From Candidatus Cloacimonadota bacterium (GTDB lineage Bacteria; Cloacimonadota; Cloacimonadia; Cloacimonadales; JAJBBL01), in contig JAHYIR010000002.1 in assembly GCA_019429305.1 (NCBI GenBank), positions 107,574 through 171,573 of the forward strand: DNA of 64,000 nucleotides, read 5' to 3'. The notes under the pieces were generated by a model. It did no database searches, was not told the DNA's origin, and saw nothing but the letters and a program-made list of their open reading frames with translations. The position numbers were made by a program, and so were the translations under genes. Each line of letters begins with the position of its first letter. Position 1 is the stretch's first letter. This document shows positions 1-9,246 of this stretch, piece after piece.

Positions 1-246
1 ATTAGATAAGTTCTCCTTGTTTAAATGTCTGGTAAAGCGTTCACATGTCTTCTTTACTGTAATGGTCTCAAAAAGCTTTTGAGCAATTCGATGATTGATT
101 ACAGAACAACTCTTTAGAATACCTAAGCAAATAGTTTCAAGAAATTTATATTCAGGAACAGTCCGTATTTCGCGGTATCTTCTGAAATATCTTAAAAATT
201 TTACTTGCAAGATTTCTTTGGTTTTAGTTTGAGTCGTATTAATCAT
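1..246 (-). CDS. Transposase, N-terminal part (cut by window edge)
   Basis: An uninterrupted 82-codon reading frame starts at the ATG at 246-244 and leaves the window at position 1, so only the N-terminus is visible. It is basic and helical, with stretches such as KFLRYFRRYREIRTVPEYKF and LKKTC-like turns (VKKTCERFTRHL). This resembles the N-terminal region ahead of the DDE catalytic core of IS4-like transposases. A good ribosome site (AAGGAG, 251-258 on the minus strand) precedes the ATG, but it lies inside a hairpin (see 250-289). No catalytic residues are visible, so the IS family and whether the copy is intact cannot be decided here. Confidence 0.55.
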   Translation of the reverse strand, partial: MINTTQTKTKEILQVKFLRYFRRYREIRTVPEYKFLETICLGILKSCSVINHRIAQKLFETITVKKTCERFTRHLNKENLSN

Positions 247-249
247 GTG

Positions 250-289
250 TGGCTCCTTTTCTGTTTTAACGAGCAGATAATAGGAGCCA
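250..289 (-). promoter_or_regulatory. Hairpin covering the transposase ribosome-binding site
   Basis: TGGCTCCT (250-257) and AGGAGCCA (282-289) form a perfect 8-bp inverted repeat around a 24-nt loop. On the minus-strand transcript the proximal arm is the Shine-Dalgarno sequence of the transposase. A transcript reading in from outside would therefore hide the ribosome site. This is a known way for insertion sequences to avoid activation by outside promoters; its use here is inference. Confidence 0.45.
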
Positions 290-693
290 TTCTTTTTTGT
301 AAAGTAAAATCATAATATATACTCATTATTATTAACGTTTATCAAAATTATATATTTAATGAATGGTGTATCTCCATAATAGATAAGTGGTTATTAAAAT
401 ACCATTCTTTCTATGCCATACAATAATCTGAACTTGAGCTGTTCAAATACTTTTTCAACTTTCAAAATCAGTTACTTGCCACTAATAGTAAGTCTTTCGA
501 GCAATCTAAAACTAAAATTTCGGGGGGATGTGAGATTTTCAAATTCTAGAACAGAACGCTCAATTTTATCTCTTTAGAAGCTTGCTCAAACACTATATGT
601 GATAAAATCTTTATCGATACTCTTTACTTCAGCAAATTATGCTGACATATATCTCCTTCTGGACTAATTATCTGATTAGTTGTGGATTTGTTA
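290..693. other. Non-coding stretch, nothing recognised
   Basis: About 400 AT-rich bases lie between the transposase start and the first chromosomal gene. Translation on both strands gives only short frames broken by stops. One end of the insertion element may lie here, but no second copy is in the window to define it. Confidence 0.5.
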
Positions 694-1650
694 TCAATAG
701 TTTTGTTTTTTTGTTGTTAGTATAAAAAACAGACCTACTATTGCCGGTAAAACTGAATTGATCAGAAAAATAATCAAAGAAGCAGTTACTGCGATCTCCG
801 GTTGAATATCAAAATCTCTCAACAAATAAATGGCAAAGGTTTCTCTCAAACCGAGACCTGCATAAGTAATCGGGATTATGTTGGCTATTAATATTAGAGG
901 TACGCTTATTAATAGTTTAACTAAGCTAATTGTATAAAACTGATTTATTATTAGAAAATATTGAAATACCGTGAGAAAGACAAACAAGATTTGCCTGAGA
1001 GTGATCACCGGCACTATTCTGATATATTGACTAAAATAATCTTTCCAAGACTCCATTTTCAAAGCTCTTGACGACCAATAAACAGCAACCGGTATAAGAG
1101 TTATTATTACAACACCCCCTAATCTCATATAGAAAGGAAACTGCTTGAAATAAAAAAAGCCGGCAAAAGAGGCAAACCATAGGTTTGTCCATGTTTGCAT
1201 AAATCTTTCTATCCCTATCGAAAAAAGGGTAGCTCTCTTCTTGTTAGTAACAAAATATACTTTGGCAAAGGTTGCGTGACCACCAGGTATTAAAAAACGT
1301 AATGCTTGTCCGATAAAATGAGATTTTAAGATCTCATTTTTTGCAGGTTGGTATTCCGTAGTTATTTTCAGACAGGACTCCCAGTTCTTGTATTGAGTCA
1401 CAAACTTAATTATAGATATTAATATTAAAAGCATGAAAATTGTTAAGCTAATTCCTGAAGCAGCAAGAAATACCTCGTTAAAATCTATTTTACGGAAAAT
1501 TAACCATAAAATTATTGTTGTTATGATTACTTTGAACAGAAACAGTATTTTTCTATTAAACAACTTATTGTTGGAGCTAGCAGAAGATCCGGTTTTAGTG
1601 TTTTCTAAATAGTGTTTAGAGGTTTGTTTTTCTTTTTTTAACTTTTCCAT
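694..1650 (-). CDS. YbhN/UPF0104-type flippase-like membrane protein
   Basis: A protein of about 318 residues with a charged N-terminus and roughly seven to eight hydrophobic segments (for example LFLFKVIITTIILWLIF and LLISVPLILIANIIPITYAG). It matches the lysylphosphatidylglycerol synthase transmembrane region family (UPF0104/YbhN), including the family-typical PITYAGLGLRE and late ALIIFLINSVLP-like segments. Such proteins sit in the inner membrane and are thought to move or modify lipid-linked substrates. The ATG at 1650 is preferred over the TTG at 1656 because AGGTGA lies 6 nt upstream of it. The gene overlaps the end of the GT2 gene by 13 nt, so the two are co-translated. The substrate is unknown; the neighbouring glycosyltransferase suggests a glycolipid. 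Confidence 0.75.
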   Translation of the reverse strand: MEKLKKEKQTSKHYLENTKTGSSASSNNKLFNRKILFLFKVIITTIILWLIFRKIDFNEVFLAASGISLTIFMLLILISIIKFVTQYKNWESCLKITTEYQPAKNEILKSHFIGQALRFLIPGGHATFAKVYFVTNKKRATLFSIGIERFMQTWTNLWFASFAGFFYFKQFPFYMRLGGVVIITLIPVAVYWSSRALKMESWKDYFSQYIRIVPVITLRQILFVFLTVFQYFLIINQFYTISLVKLLISVPLILIANIIPITYAGLGLRETFAIYLLRDFDIQPEIAVTASLIIFLINSVLPAIVGLFFILTTKKQNY

Positions 1651-2708
1651 TGCCAATCACCTTTTGTACCGAGAACAGTATAATAGATCACCTGATAAGG
1701 ATAGATCAGAATAAAAACAAGATCGAGCAAGCAAAACCTCTCACTGTGTTTAAAAAGATTTACACTCCAGACGAGAAGAGCAGAGAAATAGAAAACAAAA
1801 AAACTTAACAAGTCTTTAAAGACAAATAGTCTTATTGGTAGATAGATAAAGAACCCGATAACTAATACTGTTAAGATTAAGTATAGTTTTGAGGACATAT
1901 GGAGTTTGCCGAATCTCCTCTTCTGTTGGTCTTTGTAGTTTTTTAGTTCAGGATAAGTTATAACATTTTTTATTGGAGAGTATCTTATTTGACCTGGCTG
2001 TTTGTTCATAAGATTAAGAATTTGCTTGTCATCTCCGGCTTGAGAACCAGTCAAATTCTTGTAACCACCAGCTTTTAACAGCATCTCCTTCGATATAGCC
2101 AGATTTCTACCGTAACAACTAAATGGTTTTCTCAATCCAATAGTAGCGGCAAAAACACCTCCCGTAGCAATCTGAGAGAATCGTCTTAGTAAAAAAACAA
2201 ACTTCTTTCTTAAGGTTGCTTCTTTTAAAATACCTGAATAATCTTCCGGTGCGTATCCAACAACCATTTTTGTATTATTTTCCCAGAAACTTGATACATC
2301 ATTTAGCCAATTTTGCGAAAAAATACAATCAGCGTCAGTTAATAGAAAAATCTCCTTACGCGCTAATTCCAAAGCTTTTTGCAGCCCCTCTTTTTTCCCG
2401 AGTAATGTCTTCTCTTCTTTTCTTAACTTTACTACGAAGACATTATCCCTAACACTGGCAAATTGCTCAAACAACTGCAATGTGCTGTCTGAGGAACAAT
2501 CATCAACAAGGATTATCTCATAAAACTCTTTGGGATATTTTAACTTATCAATGGATCTCAAGGTAAATGGGAGATTTTTTTCTTCATTACGAGCCACAAT
2601 CGCAACTGAGATCGTTTTCAAATCATATTGCCTGCCTCTTTTATTAAGTATAATACCAATACAACCAAGCAGAAGAAAAGCGGAGAAAACTAATATCACC
2701 AAACTCAT
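1638..2708 (-). CDS. Membrane-anchored GT2 glycosyltransferase
   Basis: A protein of about 356 residues with an N-terminal membrane segment (MSLVILVFSAFLLLGCIGII) and a GT-A fold catalytic domain. The domain starts at VAIVARNEEKNLPFTLRSI and carries the nucleotide-binding acidic patch VDDCSSDST and the metal-binding LLTDADC. Two or three C-terminal membrane helices follow. This layout is typical of inner-membrane GT2 enzymes that act on lipid carriers. A TTG start at 2771 would add 21 residues and overlap the upstream gene; the ATG at 2708, 20 nt after that gene's stop, is more natural. It is coupled to the YbhN-like gene downstream. The sugar and acceptor cannot be read from the sequence. 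Confidence 0.8.
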   Translation of the reverse strand: MSLVILVFSAFLLLGCIGIILNKRGRQYDLKTISVAIVARNEEKNLPFTLRSIDKLKYPKEFYEIILVDDCSSDSTLQLFEQFASVRDNVFVVKLRKEEKTLLGKKEGLQKALELARKEIFLLTDADCIFSQNWLNDVSSFWENNTKMVVGYAPEDYSGILKEATLRKKFVFLLRRFSQIATGGVFAATIGLRKPFSCYGRNLAISKEMLLKAGGYKNLTGSQAGDDKQILNLMNKQPGQIRYSPIKNVITYPELKNYKDQQKRRFGKLHMSSKLYLILTVLVIGFFIYLPIRLFVFKDLLSFFVFYFSALLVWSVNLFKHSERFCLLDLVFILIYPYQVIYYTVLGTKGDWQWKS

Positions 2709-2728
2709 TATTTCTTTTTTCTGTTCGC

Positions 2729-4288
2729 TTAGTACATCGCTTGATAACCAAATATCAGATTCTGTTGCCAATCATTTTGATCTACTTTCAAAAGTTCCAG
2801 CCCGATCCGGAACTTGTGATGTGTTAGCATATTCCAGCTAAGAACACTACGGTTTAACCATCGTTCTGATTTGTCACCTTCCAACCATTTAGCAGTATCA
2901 GAGGGGCGGTCATTGTAATTAATAGAAAAATCATTACCGACACTACCCTGTTTCGTATAGGAAAGAAATTGATTTAGTTTTAATGAGGCGATCAAAGGCA
3001 AACTGACTTCTCCTGCTACCTGCAGTAAATTACTCCCTTCAGGAAACCCTAAACCAAAACCATCGTGAGAAAACGTAGTCAGTGCAGTTTGATGAGTATA
3101 CATCCAAGGACGAATTGCAGTAAACTCCACAGTAGTCCTAATCGGTTCATTATCCTTTACAATAAGTCCTTCGCCATATAACCAAGATATTCCTCCCTGT
3201 ATAGCATATTTATTACCCCACCAATCACCAAAAATTTCGCTCTTTCTTAATTCATCGAGGGAGATACTTCCATAAAGAGTTAATAAATTCCTGATCGTCC
3301 ATTGCATTCCGGCATAAATAAGAACATTATCCCGATCTTGAAGATTATGTTCTGTAATACGATAGAATGTATGAGGAAGAAGATAACTTGGATCGATGCT
3401 TCTGTTAGCATAGATGATTTGTTCTCCAAAGTAAAAATCGAGTTGTGGGCGTGGTTGATAGTTCAAATGGTGCATTACCAAGTACTTATCTTGATAGTCA
3501 AAATCACCAAAATCGCTAAGACCATCTGGTATCAATGTAGCATGTAGAAATGAGAGAGATAGTTTACCAAAATAAATTTCAGTACTGAAATAGCCATAGT
3601 CGTTAACAGCATCATTTAACACAATACTCCCGCTAATATTATCACCTACTAAGTGAGTCCCCCTCCCGATAGCTACTTTACCGAAATTAAATAGATATGT
3701 GATATTACCGGAAATCTTATTGAGATGAGTGTAGGGTGGATGAAGATGATGACTCTTATAAAATCCTTTAATCAAAGGAGAATTTGCTTCTGCATAATCC
3801 AAATCACCCTGGAACCTACCTGCCCACCAATTACCCCATAAAACTAAGCGATTATAAATATTTCCCCTGACTTGAACACCTCGATAGAGATGAAGATATT
3901 GTTCCTTAAAATCTGTGTGATAATCAACACCGGCAATAAGACTAATCTGTAATCTCCCTGATATACTGTTATCAACAACAGAATACTCTAAAAAGCTCTT
4001 TTGTCGTTCTCTATCAGTTAGAAAATGTGAGAGAGCTTCCTTAAAAGACTCAAGACCATAAAGAACAAAACTAAAACTTCCTTCTGGAAATTCATATTTC
4101 TCAATCAATGCATCTTCATTCGGTTCTTCCTGCAAGTTAAACAAATATACTTCATTTTTGATCTGAGGTTTCATCATACTCAGTTCAAAGAAACGGGTAG
4201 AATTAGCTATATTTTCTGTTAAAGCGGACAAAAAATTTATCTTCAATCCTATCATTATGATAGTTATCATCATAGTTCTAACCTTCAT
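2729..4288 (-). CDS. Wzi-like outer-membrane beta-barrel protein
   Basis: A 519-residue protein with a hydrophobic N-terminal export signal and no other membrane helix. The body alternates aromatic and polar residues as in an outer-membrane barrel, with motifs such as GKVAIGRGTHLVGD, KLSLSFLHATLIP and LDFYFGEQIIYANR. The last strand ends in a tyrosine (IFGYQAMY), a common terminal signature of barrels. The pattern and length fit the capsule-assembly Wzi family (PF14052), which binds surface polysaccharide at the outer membrane. A good AGGGAG ribosome site precedes the ATG. It sits directly upstream of the GT2 and YbhN-like genes, which supports a surface-glycan role. The family call is from recalled sequence patterns and is moderate. 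Confidence 0.5.
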   Translation of the reverse strand: MKVRTMMITIIMIGLKINFLSALTENIANSTRFFELSMMKPQIKNEVYLFNLQEEPNEDALIEKYEFPEGSFSFVLYGLESFKEALSHFLTDRERQKSFLEYSVVDNSISGRLQISLIAGVDYHTDFKEQYLHLYRGVQVRGNIYNRLVLWGNWWAGRFQGDLDYAEANSPLIKGFYKSHHLHPPYTHLNKISGNITYLFNFGKVAIGRGTHLVGDNISGSIVLNDAVNDYGYFSTEIYFGKLSLSFLHATLIPDGLSDFGDFDYQDKYLVMHHLNYQPRPQLDFYFGEQIIYANRSIDPSYLLPHTFYRITEHNLQDRDNVLIYAGMQWTIRNLLTLYGSISLDELRKSEIFGDWWGNKYAIQGGISWLYGEGLIVKDNEPIRTTVEFTAIRPWMYTHQTALTTFSHDGFGLGFPEGSNLLQVAGEVSLPLIASLKLNQFLSYTKQGSVGNDFSINYNDRPSDTAKWLEGDKSERWLNRSVLSWNMLTHHKFRIGLELLKVDQNDWQQNLIFGYQAMY

Positions 4289-4347
4289 TATATACTCCCT
4301 TTACGCTATCAGATTAGATGTAACGATCATCTGCTTTTTAACTTATC

Positions 4348-6447
4348 TCAATCCTTTATTAGATGAATTTCGATTGCTAGATCTTCTATATTTAAAGTCT
4401 GCCACTCGAAATAATGGACAAACATTCTTTTAGAACTAACTGAATAACCTCTCTCTTTGTAGATCGAAAAAGGTTGATATCCCCTATTAGCAATTACAAG
4501 AAAGAGATTATCCGGCAATGGTACATCAGGAACAGAAAAATTTATAAAATCATCACCATTGCTAAAACTTCTTGTCTGATAAATTTTGTCTGCTGCTGCA
4601 TACAAAATCAACTCTAAATTATCAGAACGAAAATTTTCATTACCGGCTATTCGAACTTCCTTGATCAGATAATCATTATTTCCTGCAGGATAAAGACTAT
4701 AGTCGATACCAATCATTGTTTCCGGATGTAAGTACCAAGAATTTAGAGGATTATAGTCGCTTGCATAAGTCAATATTTCGTTTTTATCTTGTAGAAAGAT
4801 TATCTTATTTTCCAGTTTATCATTGTCATTATCTAAGAATCGATTTCTTTCATAAGATTGGATCGTTAAGAAACCTTTGTCCGTAAGGTTTGTAGGTATC
4901 CAAGGAAAATTGAACTCTCCATCAATTTCGATTATCATTTCTTGCCGATATAAAAGGGACAAACCCTTTGAGAGTGTAAGGTATAAAGATCTTATTGGAC
5001 CGTCATTATCATCTTGATTATTCTCAATCCTCAAAGGTGGAAAGTACTGAAACACAGGATTGGTCATTATGATTGCTTCACCATTATTGACTCTTTCTTT
5101 AAACACGGGAAGCTCTTTTTCCGTATCAATATAGAAGGAATACTCAATTCGCTGATCTTCTTCTTTGAGAATCAAGAATTCCAAGTTGTTTATTAAGATG
5201 TTGAAAGGTGTTTCAGATGGTTTTAGATAGTAGAAAAAGTAACCTCTCTGGTTAGTTAAAAGATTTTTCTTATAGGGATTTTGTTTAGATCCGAATATAA
5301 TTTCAGTATTGCTAAGAGGTAATTCGTAATATCCCTTCACTTTACCAATGAGAAGATTCTTATCATACTCTTGAAGAAGCCTTAACATTGCCCTTGTATG
5401 CTTTCTTTTAATCTCTTGCAGAACATTATTGGGAGGATTAACGACTCCCTCTCCATAAGGTGAATTCCCGCCAACTTCAATTAACATGGCTAAAGTTCCA
5501 TGTTCTGAATAAATATAATCTCGTGCAAAACCAGTTCTAGAAGTATTAAATCTATGAACATTATAATTCCCTCTGGTGTAGGTTCGAGGCAAATTCTGAG
5601 CTAAAATTTCAGCAAGATAAAGCATCTCGTAGTAATCGGGAGACATTTCTTCACCCCATCTCCATGGGAAAAAGATCCTTTCCGAGTATGTTCCGGAAGC
5701 AGAACTATGATAGAAAAAAGCTAATTGGAAACGTTTTTGTTTGTAAAAATCTATCATTGCTCTGACTTCTGATTGTGACACTGGTTCGTATCCTTTAAAA
5801 TAAGGACTTTCCGGATCATCCATTTCGTCTTCTTCCCAGTTAAAGGGATAGTTGCGATTCAAATCAACTCCATCTCGATCAATTTCGAAAACTCCATTCA
5901 TATTGGTATCAGTGTTATTCTTTCTTTTCAACCGATAATACCCTTGATTTACTATCCTAAATCCTTCAGGATTCATTGTGGGTACAAACCATAAATTATA
6001 ATTATCTAACAGAAAGGTTATAAAGTTGTCTTTACCGTATTCTGATAGAAAGTACCTACTCAAAAAGAAGATTATTTCAACGCCGATCGGTTCTTCAGAA
6101 TGATGCTGTCCATGGAAAAGTACCGATGGTTTGCTAAACTCTGAACCAGTATTTGGATTAGATATCATAAATGCATAAATAGGGAGTTTTTCATTACTGC
6201 TGTGGCCAATCACTTCCCAATGGACAAATTCCGGATTTATATCAACTAACTCCCATAATGATGGCAATATATCTTCCTGTCTATGATAGATAGAATCTAA
6301 AGGATATTTGTTGATAATCTCAGCATATAAATTCCCCTGAAAGTTATCAGTTAATCCTGGATAGAAAAAGAAGCAAAGCAATAATAGACCTAAGGTTTGA
6401 AGATGCTTTTTATTAGGGTAACTAACTGAAATGGAGTTATTAATCAT
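4348..6447 (-). CDS. Secreted M14-family zinc carboxypeptidase
   Basis: A 699-residue protein with an export signal (hydrophobic LGLLLLCFFFYPGL, about residues 19-33) and an M14 peptidase domain. The zinc ligands are visible: HSEEP (His116 and Glu119) and the later FFYHSS histidine near residue 246. The substrate-binding DLNRNYPFNW segment is near residue 197, and the catalytic glutamate is in LIEVGG near residue 320. All key residues are present, so it should be active. After the peptidase domain (about 50-360) comes a short carboxypeptidase-regulatory-like region (GKVKGYYELPLSNTEIIF) and a beta-rich C-terminal part. It probably trims peptides in the periplasm or at the surface. It is followed by the Wzi-like gene 59 nt downstream. 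Confidence 0.85.
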   Translation of the reverse strand: MINNSISVSYPNKKHLQTLGLLLLCFFFYPGLTDNFQGNLYAEIINKYPLDSIYHRQEDILPSLWELVDINPEFVHWEVIGHSSNEKLPIYAFMISNPNTGSEFSKPSVLFHGQHHSEEPIGVEIIFFLSRYFLSEYGKDNFITFLLDNYNLWFVPTMNPEGFRIVNQGYYRLKRKNNTDTNMNGVFEIDRDGVDLNRNYPFNWEEDEMDDPESPYFKGYEPVSQSEVRAMIDFYKQKRFQLAFFYHSSASGTYSERIFFPWRWGEEMSPDYYEMLYLAEILAQNLPRTYTRGNYNVHRFNTSRTGFARDYIYSEHGTLAMLIEVGGNSPYGEGVVNPPNNVLQEIKRKHTRAMLRLLQEYDKNLLIGKVKGYYELPLSNTEIIFGSKQNPYKKNLLTNQRGYFFYYLKPSETPFNILINNLEFLILKEEDQRIEYSFYIDTEKELPVFKERVNNGEAIIMTNPVFQYFPPLRIENNQDDNDGPIRSLYLTLSKGLSLLYRQEMIIEIDGEFNFPWIPTNLTDKGFLTIQSYERNRFLDNDNDKLENKIIFLQDKNEILTYASDYNPLNSWYLHPETMIGIDYSLYPAGNNDYLIKEVRIAGNENFRSDNLELILYAAADKIYQTRSFSNGDDFINFSVPDVPLPDNLFLVIANRGYQPFSIYKERGYSVSSKRMFVHYFEWQTLNIEDLAIEIHLIKD

Positions 6448-6472
6448 ACTGCTCTATTTATCAGACTACCAT

Positions 6473-7264
6473 TTAAACAAAGATTGAATAGAGGATATAA
6501 AAAGCGGGAGCTGCAATAACAAAGCTGTCAAATCGATCCAATACTCCACCATGACCGGGGATAATATTTGAACTATCTTTTACACCTACATCTCTTTTAA
6601 TCAAAGATTCCAGTAAATCACCAAATTGCCCAAAAATCCCGGCTGATATAGCAGCCAAGAACATAATCCTCATAGTAACGAATTCCCTGAAAAGAAGGTG
6701 TAAGATATAAGCACCAACAAAGGCAAAAATTATTCCAAAGATAAAACCTTCGATTGATTTTTTAGGACTGGCTTTTAGAAGCCCCCTATGCTTCCCGAAT
6801 GCCATACCCAGAAAATAGGCAAATGTATCTGTAGTCCAGATCAGTATTATTAATGAAATGACCAGATATTCACCATTTTCAAGACCTCGAAGTCTATAGA
6901 CAAAAGAGTAGAGTAATGGTTGATAAACAATGGCAAAGGTAGCTAAAGCCAATCTATTGGTTGCACCTTCAATTCTGTTGGCAAAAATGTCATAGGCGGC
7001 AATAATGAGCAGTATAGCAAGAAATGAGATTATAATACCTTCCTGCCCAAAAAACAATACCAACCAGAGAAAAATCAAACCGAGTGGTATAACGCAACAT
7101 GGTATCACCCCGTATTTCTGTTTAAAAAGCTGCCTTAATTCATAAAGCCCAACAACAGTAAAGATTGATAGCATAATCATAAGAGGAATATCTCCCCTCA
7201 ACAACGCTACTAAAATCAGGGGGATAAAAATAACTGCTACTATGATTCTTTTCAGGACTATCAT
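6473..7264 (-). CDS. cdsA: Phosphatidate cytidylyltransferase
   Basis: A 263-residue integral membrane protein that makes CDP-diacylglycerol from phosphatidate and CTP, the entry point to phospholipid synthesis. The family signature is clear near the C-terminus: GIFGQFGDLLESLIKRDVG followed by KDSSNIIPGHGGVLDRFDS. Several hydrophobic helices precede it, and its length is normal for CdsA. The start codon overlaps the stop of uppS (TAATG), so it is translationally coupled. The uppS-cdsA order is conserved in many bacteria. Confidence 0.93.
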   Translation of the reverse strand: MIVLKRIIVAVIFIPLILVALLRGDIPLMIMLSIFTVVGLYELRQLFKQKYGVIPCCVIPLGLIFLWLVLFFGQEGIIISFLAILLIIAAYDIFANRIEGATNRLALATFAIVYQPLLYSFVYRLRGLENGEYLVISLIILIWTTDTFAYFLGMAFGKHRGLLKASPKKSIEGFIFGIIFAFVGAYILHLLFREFVTMRIMFLAAISAGIFGQFGDLLESLIKRDVGVKDSSNIIPGHGGVLDRFDSFVIAAPAFYILYSIFV

Positions 7265-8004
7265 TATTCTGACGCTCCAAATCTTCTTTTTCTTTTCTGA
7301 TAATCTAATATTGCCTTAATGAATTCTACTCGGTTAAAATCAGGCCAAAGTGTTTCAGTGAACCATAACTCAGCATAGGCAGATTGCCAAATGAGAAAGT
7401 TGGAAAGCCGTAGCTCACCACTAGTTCTTATCAATAGATCGGGATCGGGCATATCACCGGTATAGAGATATTTCCGCAGCAGTTTATCATCTATCTCTTC
7501 CTCTTTGAGAAGACCTTTTTGATGATCTTTGAGCATCTTCTGAGCCATCTCTACTAACTCTTGCCTGCCACCGTAGTTCATTGCTACATTAAGATTTAAA
7601 CCTGTATTATCCCAACTCTTTTTACAGGTTCTAGTTATCTTGTGGTAATACTTTTCATCCAATCCCTTCTTACTCCCGATAAAACGGACTACAATATTGT
7701 TTTTTGCTAGTTCATCTATCTCTTTTAGAAGTGTATCCATAATCAGTTTCAGTAATCCATGCACTTCCGTTTTGGGACGTCGCCAGTTCTCTGTTGAGAA
7801 GGCATAAATAGTCAGATAATGCAACCCAATCTCTACACTAGATTCTACCACTTCTCGGACTGCATTTGCCCCATGTTTGTGACCATTCAAGCGAGTAGTG
7901 TTATGACGTCTAGCCCATCTCCCATTGCCGTCCATTATAATCCCGATATGCTCTGGTAGTTTATCTTGATTCACTAAAGCCAACAACTCTTTGTATTTTT
8001 CCAT
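7264..8004 (-). CDS. uppS: Undecaprenyl diphosphate synthase (cis-prenyltransferase)
   Basis: A protein of about 246 residues that extends farnesyl diphosphate to the C55 carrier used for peptidoglycan and LPS. The catalytic motif HIGIIMDGNGRWA and the later YAFSTENWRRP and DLLIRTSGELRLSNFL signatures are all intact. The ATG at 8004 is preferred to the GTG at 8010 because AGGAAG lies 5 nt before it and would overlap the GTG. It lies between prfB and cdsA on the same strand, 44 nt after prfB. Confidence 0.95.
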   Translation of the reverse strand: MEKYKELLALVNQDKLPEHIGIIMDGNGRWARRHNTTRLNGHKHGANAVREVVESSVEIGLHYLTIYAFSTENWRRPKTEVHGLLKLIMDTLLKEIDELAKNNIVVRFIGSKKGLDEKYYHKITRTCKKSWDNTGLNLNVAMNYGGRQELVEMAQKMLKDHQKGLLKEEEIDDKLLRKYLYTGDMPDPDLLIRTSGELRLSNFLIWQSAYAELWFTETLWPDFNRVEFIKAILDYQKRKRRFGASE

Positions 8005-8048
8005 ACCCACTTCCTTATAAAATCTAACCCGTAAACTTTTTGTCTCTA

Positions 8049-9159
8049 TTACTTTCTTTCAAGTGCTTTATTCTTGAGAAACTCATAAATAAAACCGTCT
8101 AGATCACCCTCCATTACTGCACTCAAATTTCCTGTTTCATAATCAGTACGATGATCTTTAACCATCTGATACGGATGAAAAACATATGAACGGATCTGAT
8201 TTCCCCATCCGATATCTGTTTTTTGCTTTTCTACTGCTTCCTTTTCCTGATCTTGAATCTCTTCGTAATATTTATAAAGCCGAGAGCGAAGTAATCTCAT
8301 TGCTGTCTCACGATTTTTAATCTGAGATCTCTCTTTTTGGCATTGTACAATGATCCCGGTCGGTAAGTGTGTTATTCTGACAGCAGAGTCAGTAGTATTA
8401 ACATGCTGACCTCCTGCCCCACTAGCCCTGTAGGTATCAATCTTTAAGTCGTTAGGGCTAATCTCTACCTCTATCTCATCTTCAACAATGGGATAAACAA
8501 ATATTGAAGCAAAGGAGGTCTGTCGTTTTCCCTGTGCATTAAAAGGTGAAATACGAACTAATCTATGAACTCCAGACTCACACTTTAAAAAACCATAAAC
8601 ATAAGATCCACTGATCTCCATTGTTACACTCTTTATCCCTGCCTCTTCTCCGGGAAGCAGATCATCTATAGAAACCTTGAAACCTTTATTGTCTGCCCAA
8701 CGACGATACATTCTCATCAACATCTCTGCCCAATCTTGAGATTCTGTGCCACCAGCTCCGGGATGAATTGTCAAGATAGCATCATTGCTATCATCTGGCT
8801 CATTCAAAATAAATTCAATTTCTATTTTCTTGCTTATATTTTTGTACTCTTTATACTTAGATATTGCTTCGTTAAGAAATTCCTCGTTATCTTCTTCTTC
8901 TATAAGTAGTTGATAGGTTTCCAGATCACTGATGATTTTCTGTAATTCATTATCTTTTTCTATCTTCTCACGTAGAAGGGTTAACTCCTTAGTAATGGTT
9001 TTTGCAGCTTTTTGATCTGACCAGAATCCGGGTTCATTGGTTTTTATTTCTAATTGAGAAATATTGTGAGATATTCCCTTTATATCAAAGATACCTCCGA
9101 ATTTCCTGTAATTTCTCTACTAAACTCTCAATTTCTCTAATTAACTCTTGTGAATCCAT
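8049..9159 (-). CDS. prfB: Peptide chain release factor 2 (programmed +1 frameshift)
   Basis: RF2 recognises UGA and UAA stop codons. The gene starts at the ATG at 9159, 6 nt after GAGGAG. It reads 24 codons to an in-frame TGA (9087-9085), then continues in the +1 frame to the stop at 8049, for about 369 residues in total. The second frame contains the RF2 tripeptide SPF (VRISPFNAQGKR) and the catalytic GGQ loop (RASGAGGQHVNTTDS). The shift site (9085-9098) has the classic form, so this is normal autoregulation and not a broken gene. A simple reading of one frame would wrongly start this gene near 8807. Confidence 0.95.
9085..9098 (-). promoter_or_regulatory. prfB programmed +1 frameshift site
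   Basis: On the minus strand the sequence is GGAGGT-AT-CTT-TGA-T. An internal Shine-Dalgarno-like GGAGGT sits just before the slippery CTT and the in-frame TGA at codon 25. When RF2 is scarce the ribosome slips from CTT to TTT and reads GAT. The spacing and codon number match the well-known E. coli site. Confidence 0.95.
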
Positions 9160-9246
9160 ATTGATCTCCTCAATTATTGTTTATATCTTTCGTTTATTTT
9201 TCTTAAGACTTTTCTGCCCCTTCTTTGACTCGACAAACAATATTAA

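Noticed and set aside
8049-8807. prfB as a truncated gene or pseudogene
   Set aside because: The missing N-terminus is encoded upstream in the other frame, joined by a canonical programmed frameshift site.
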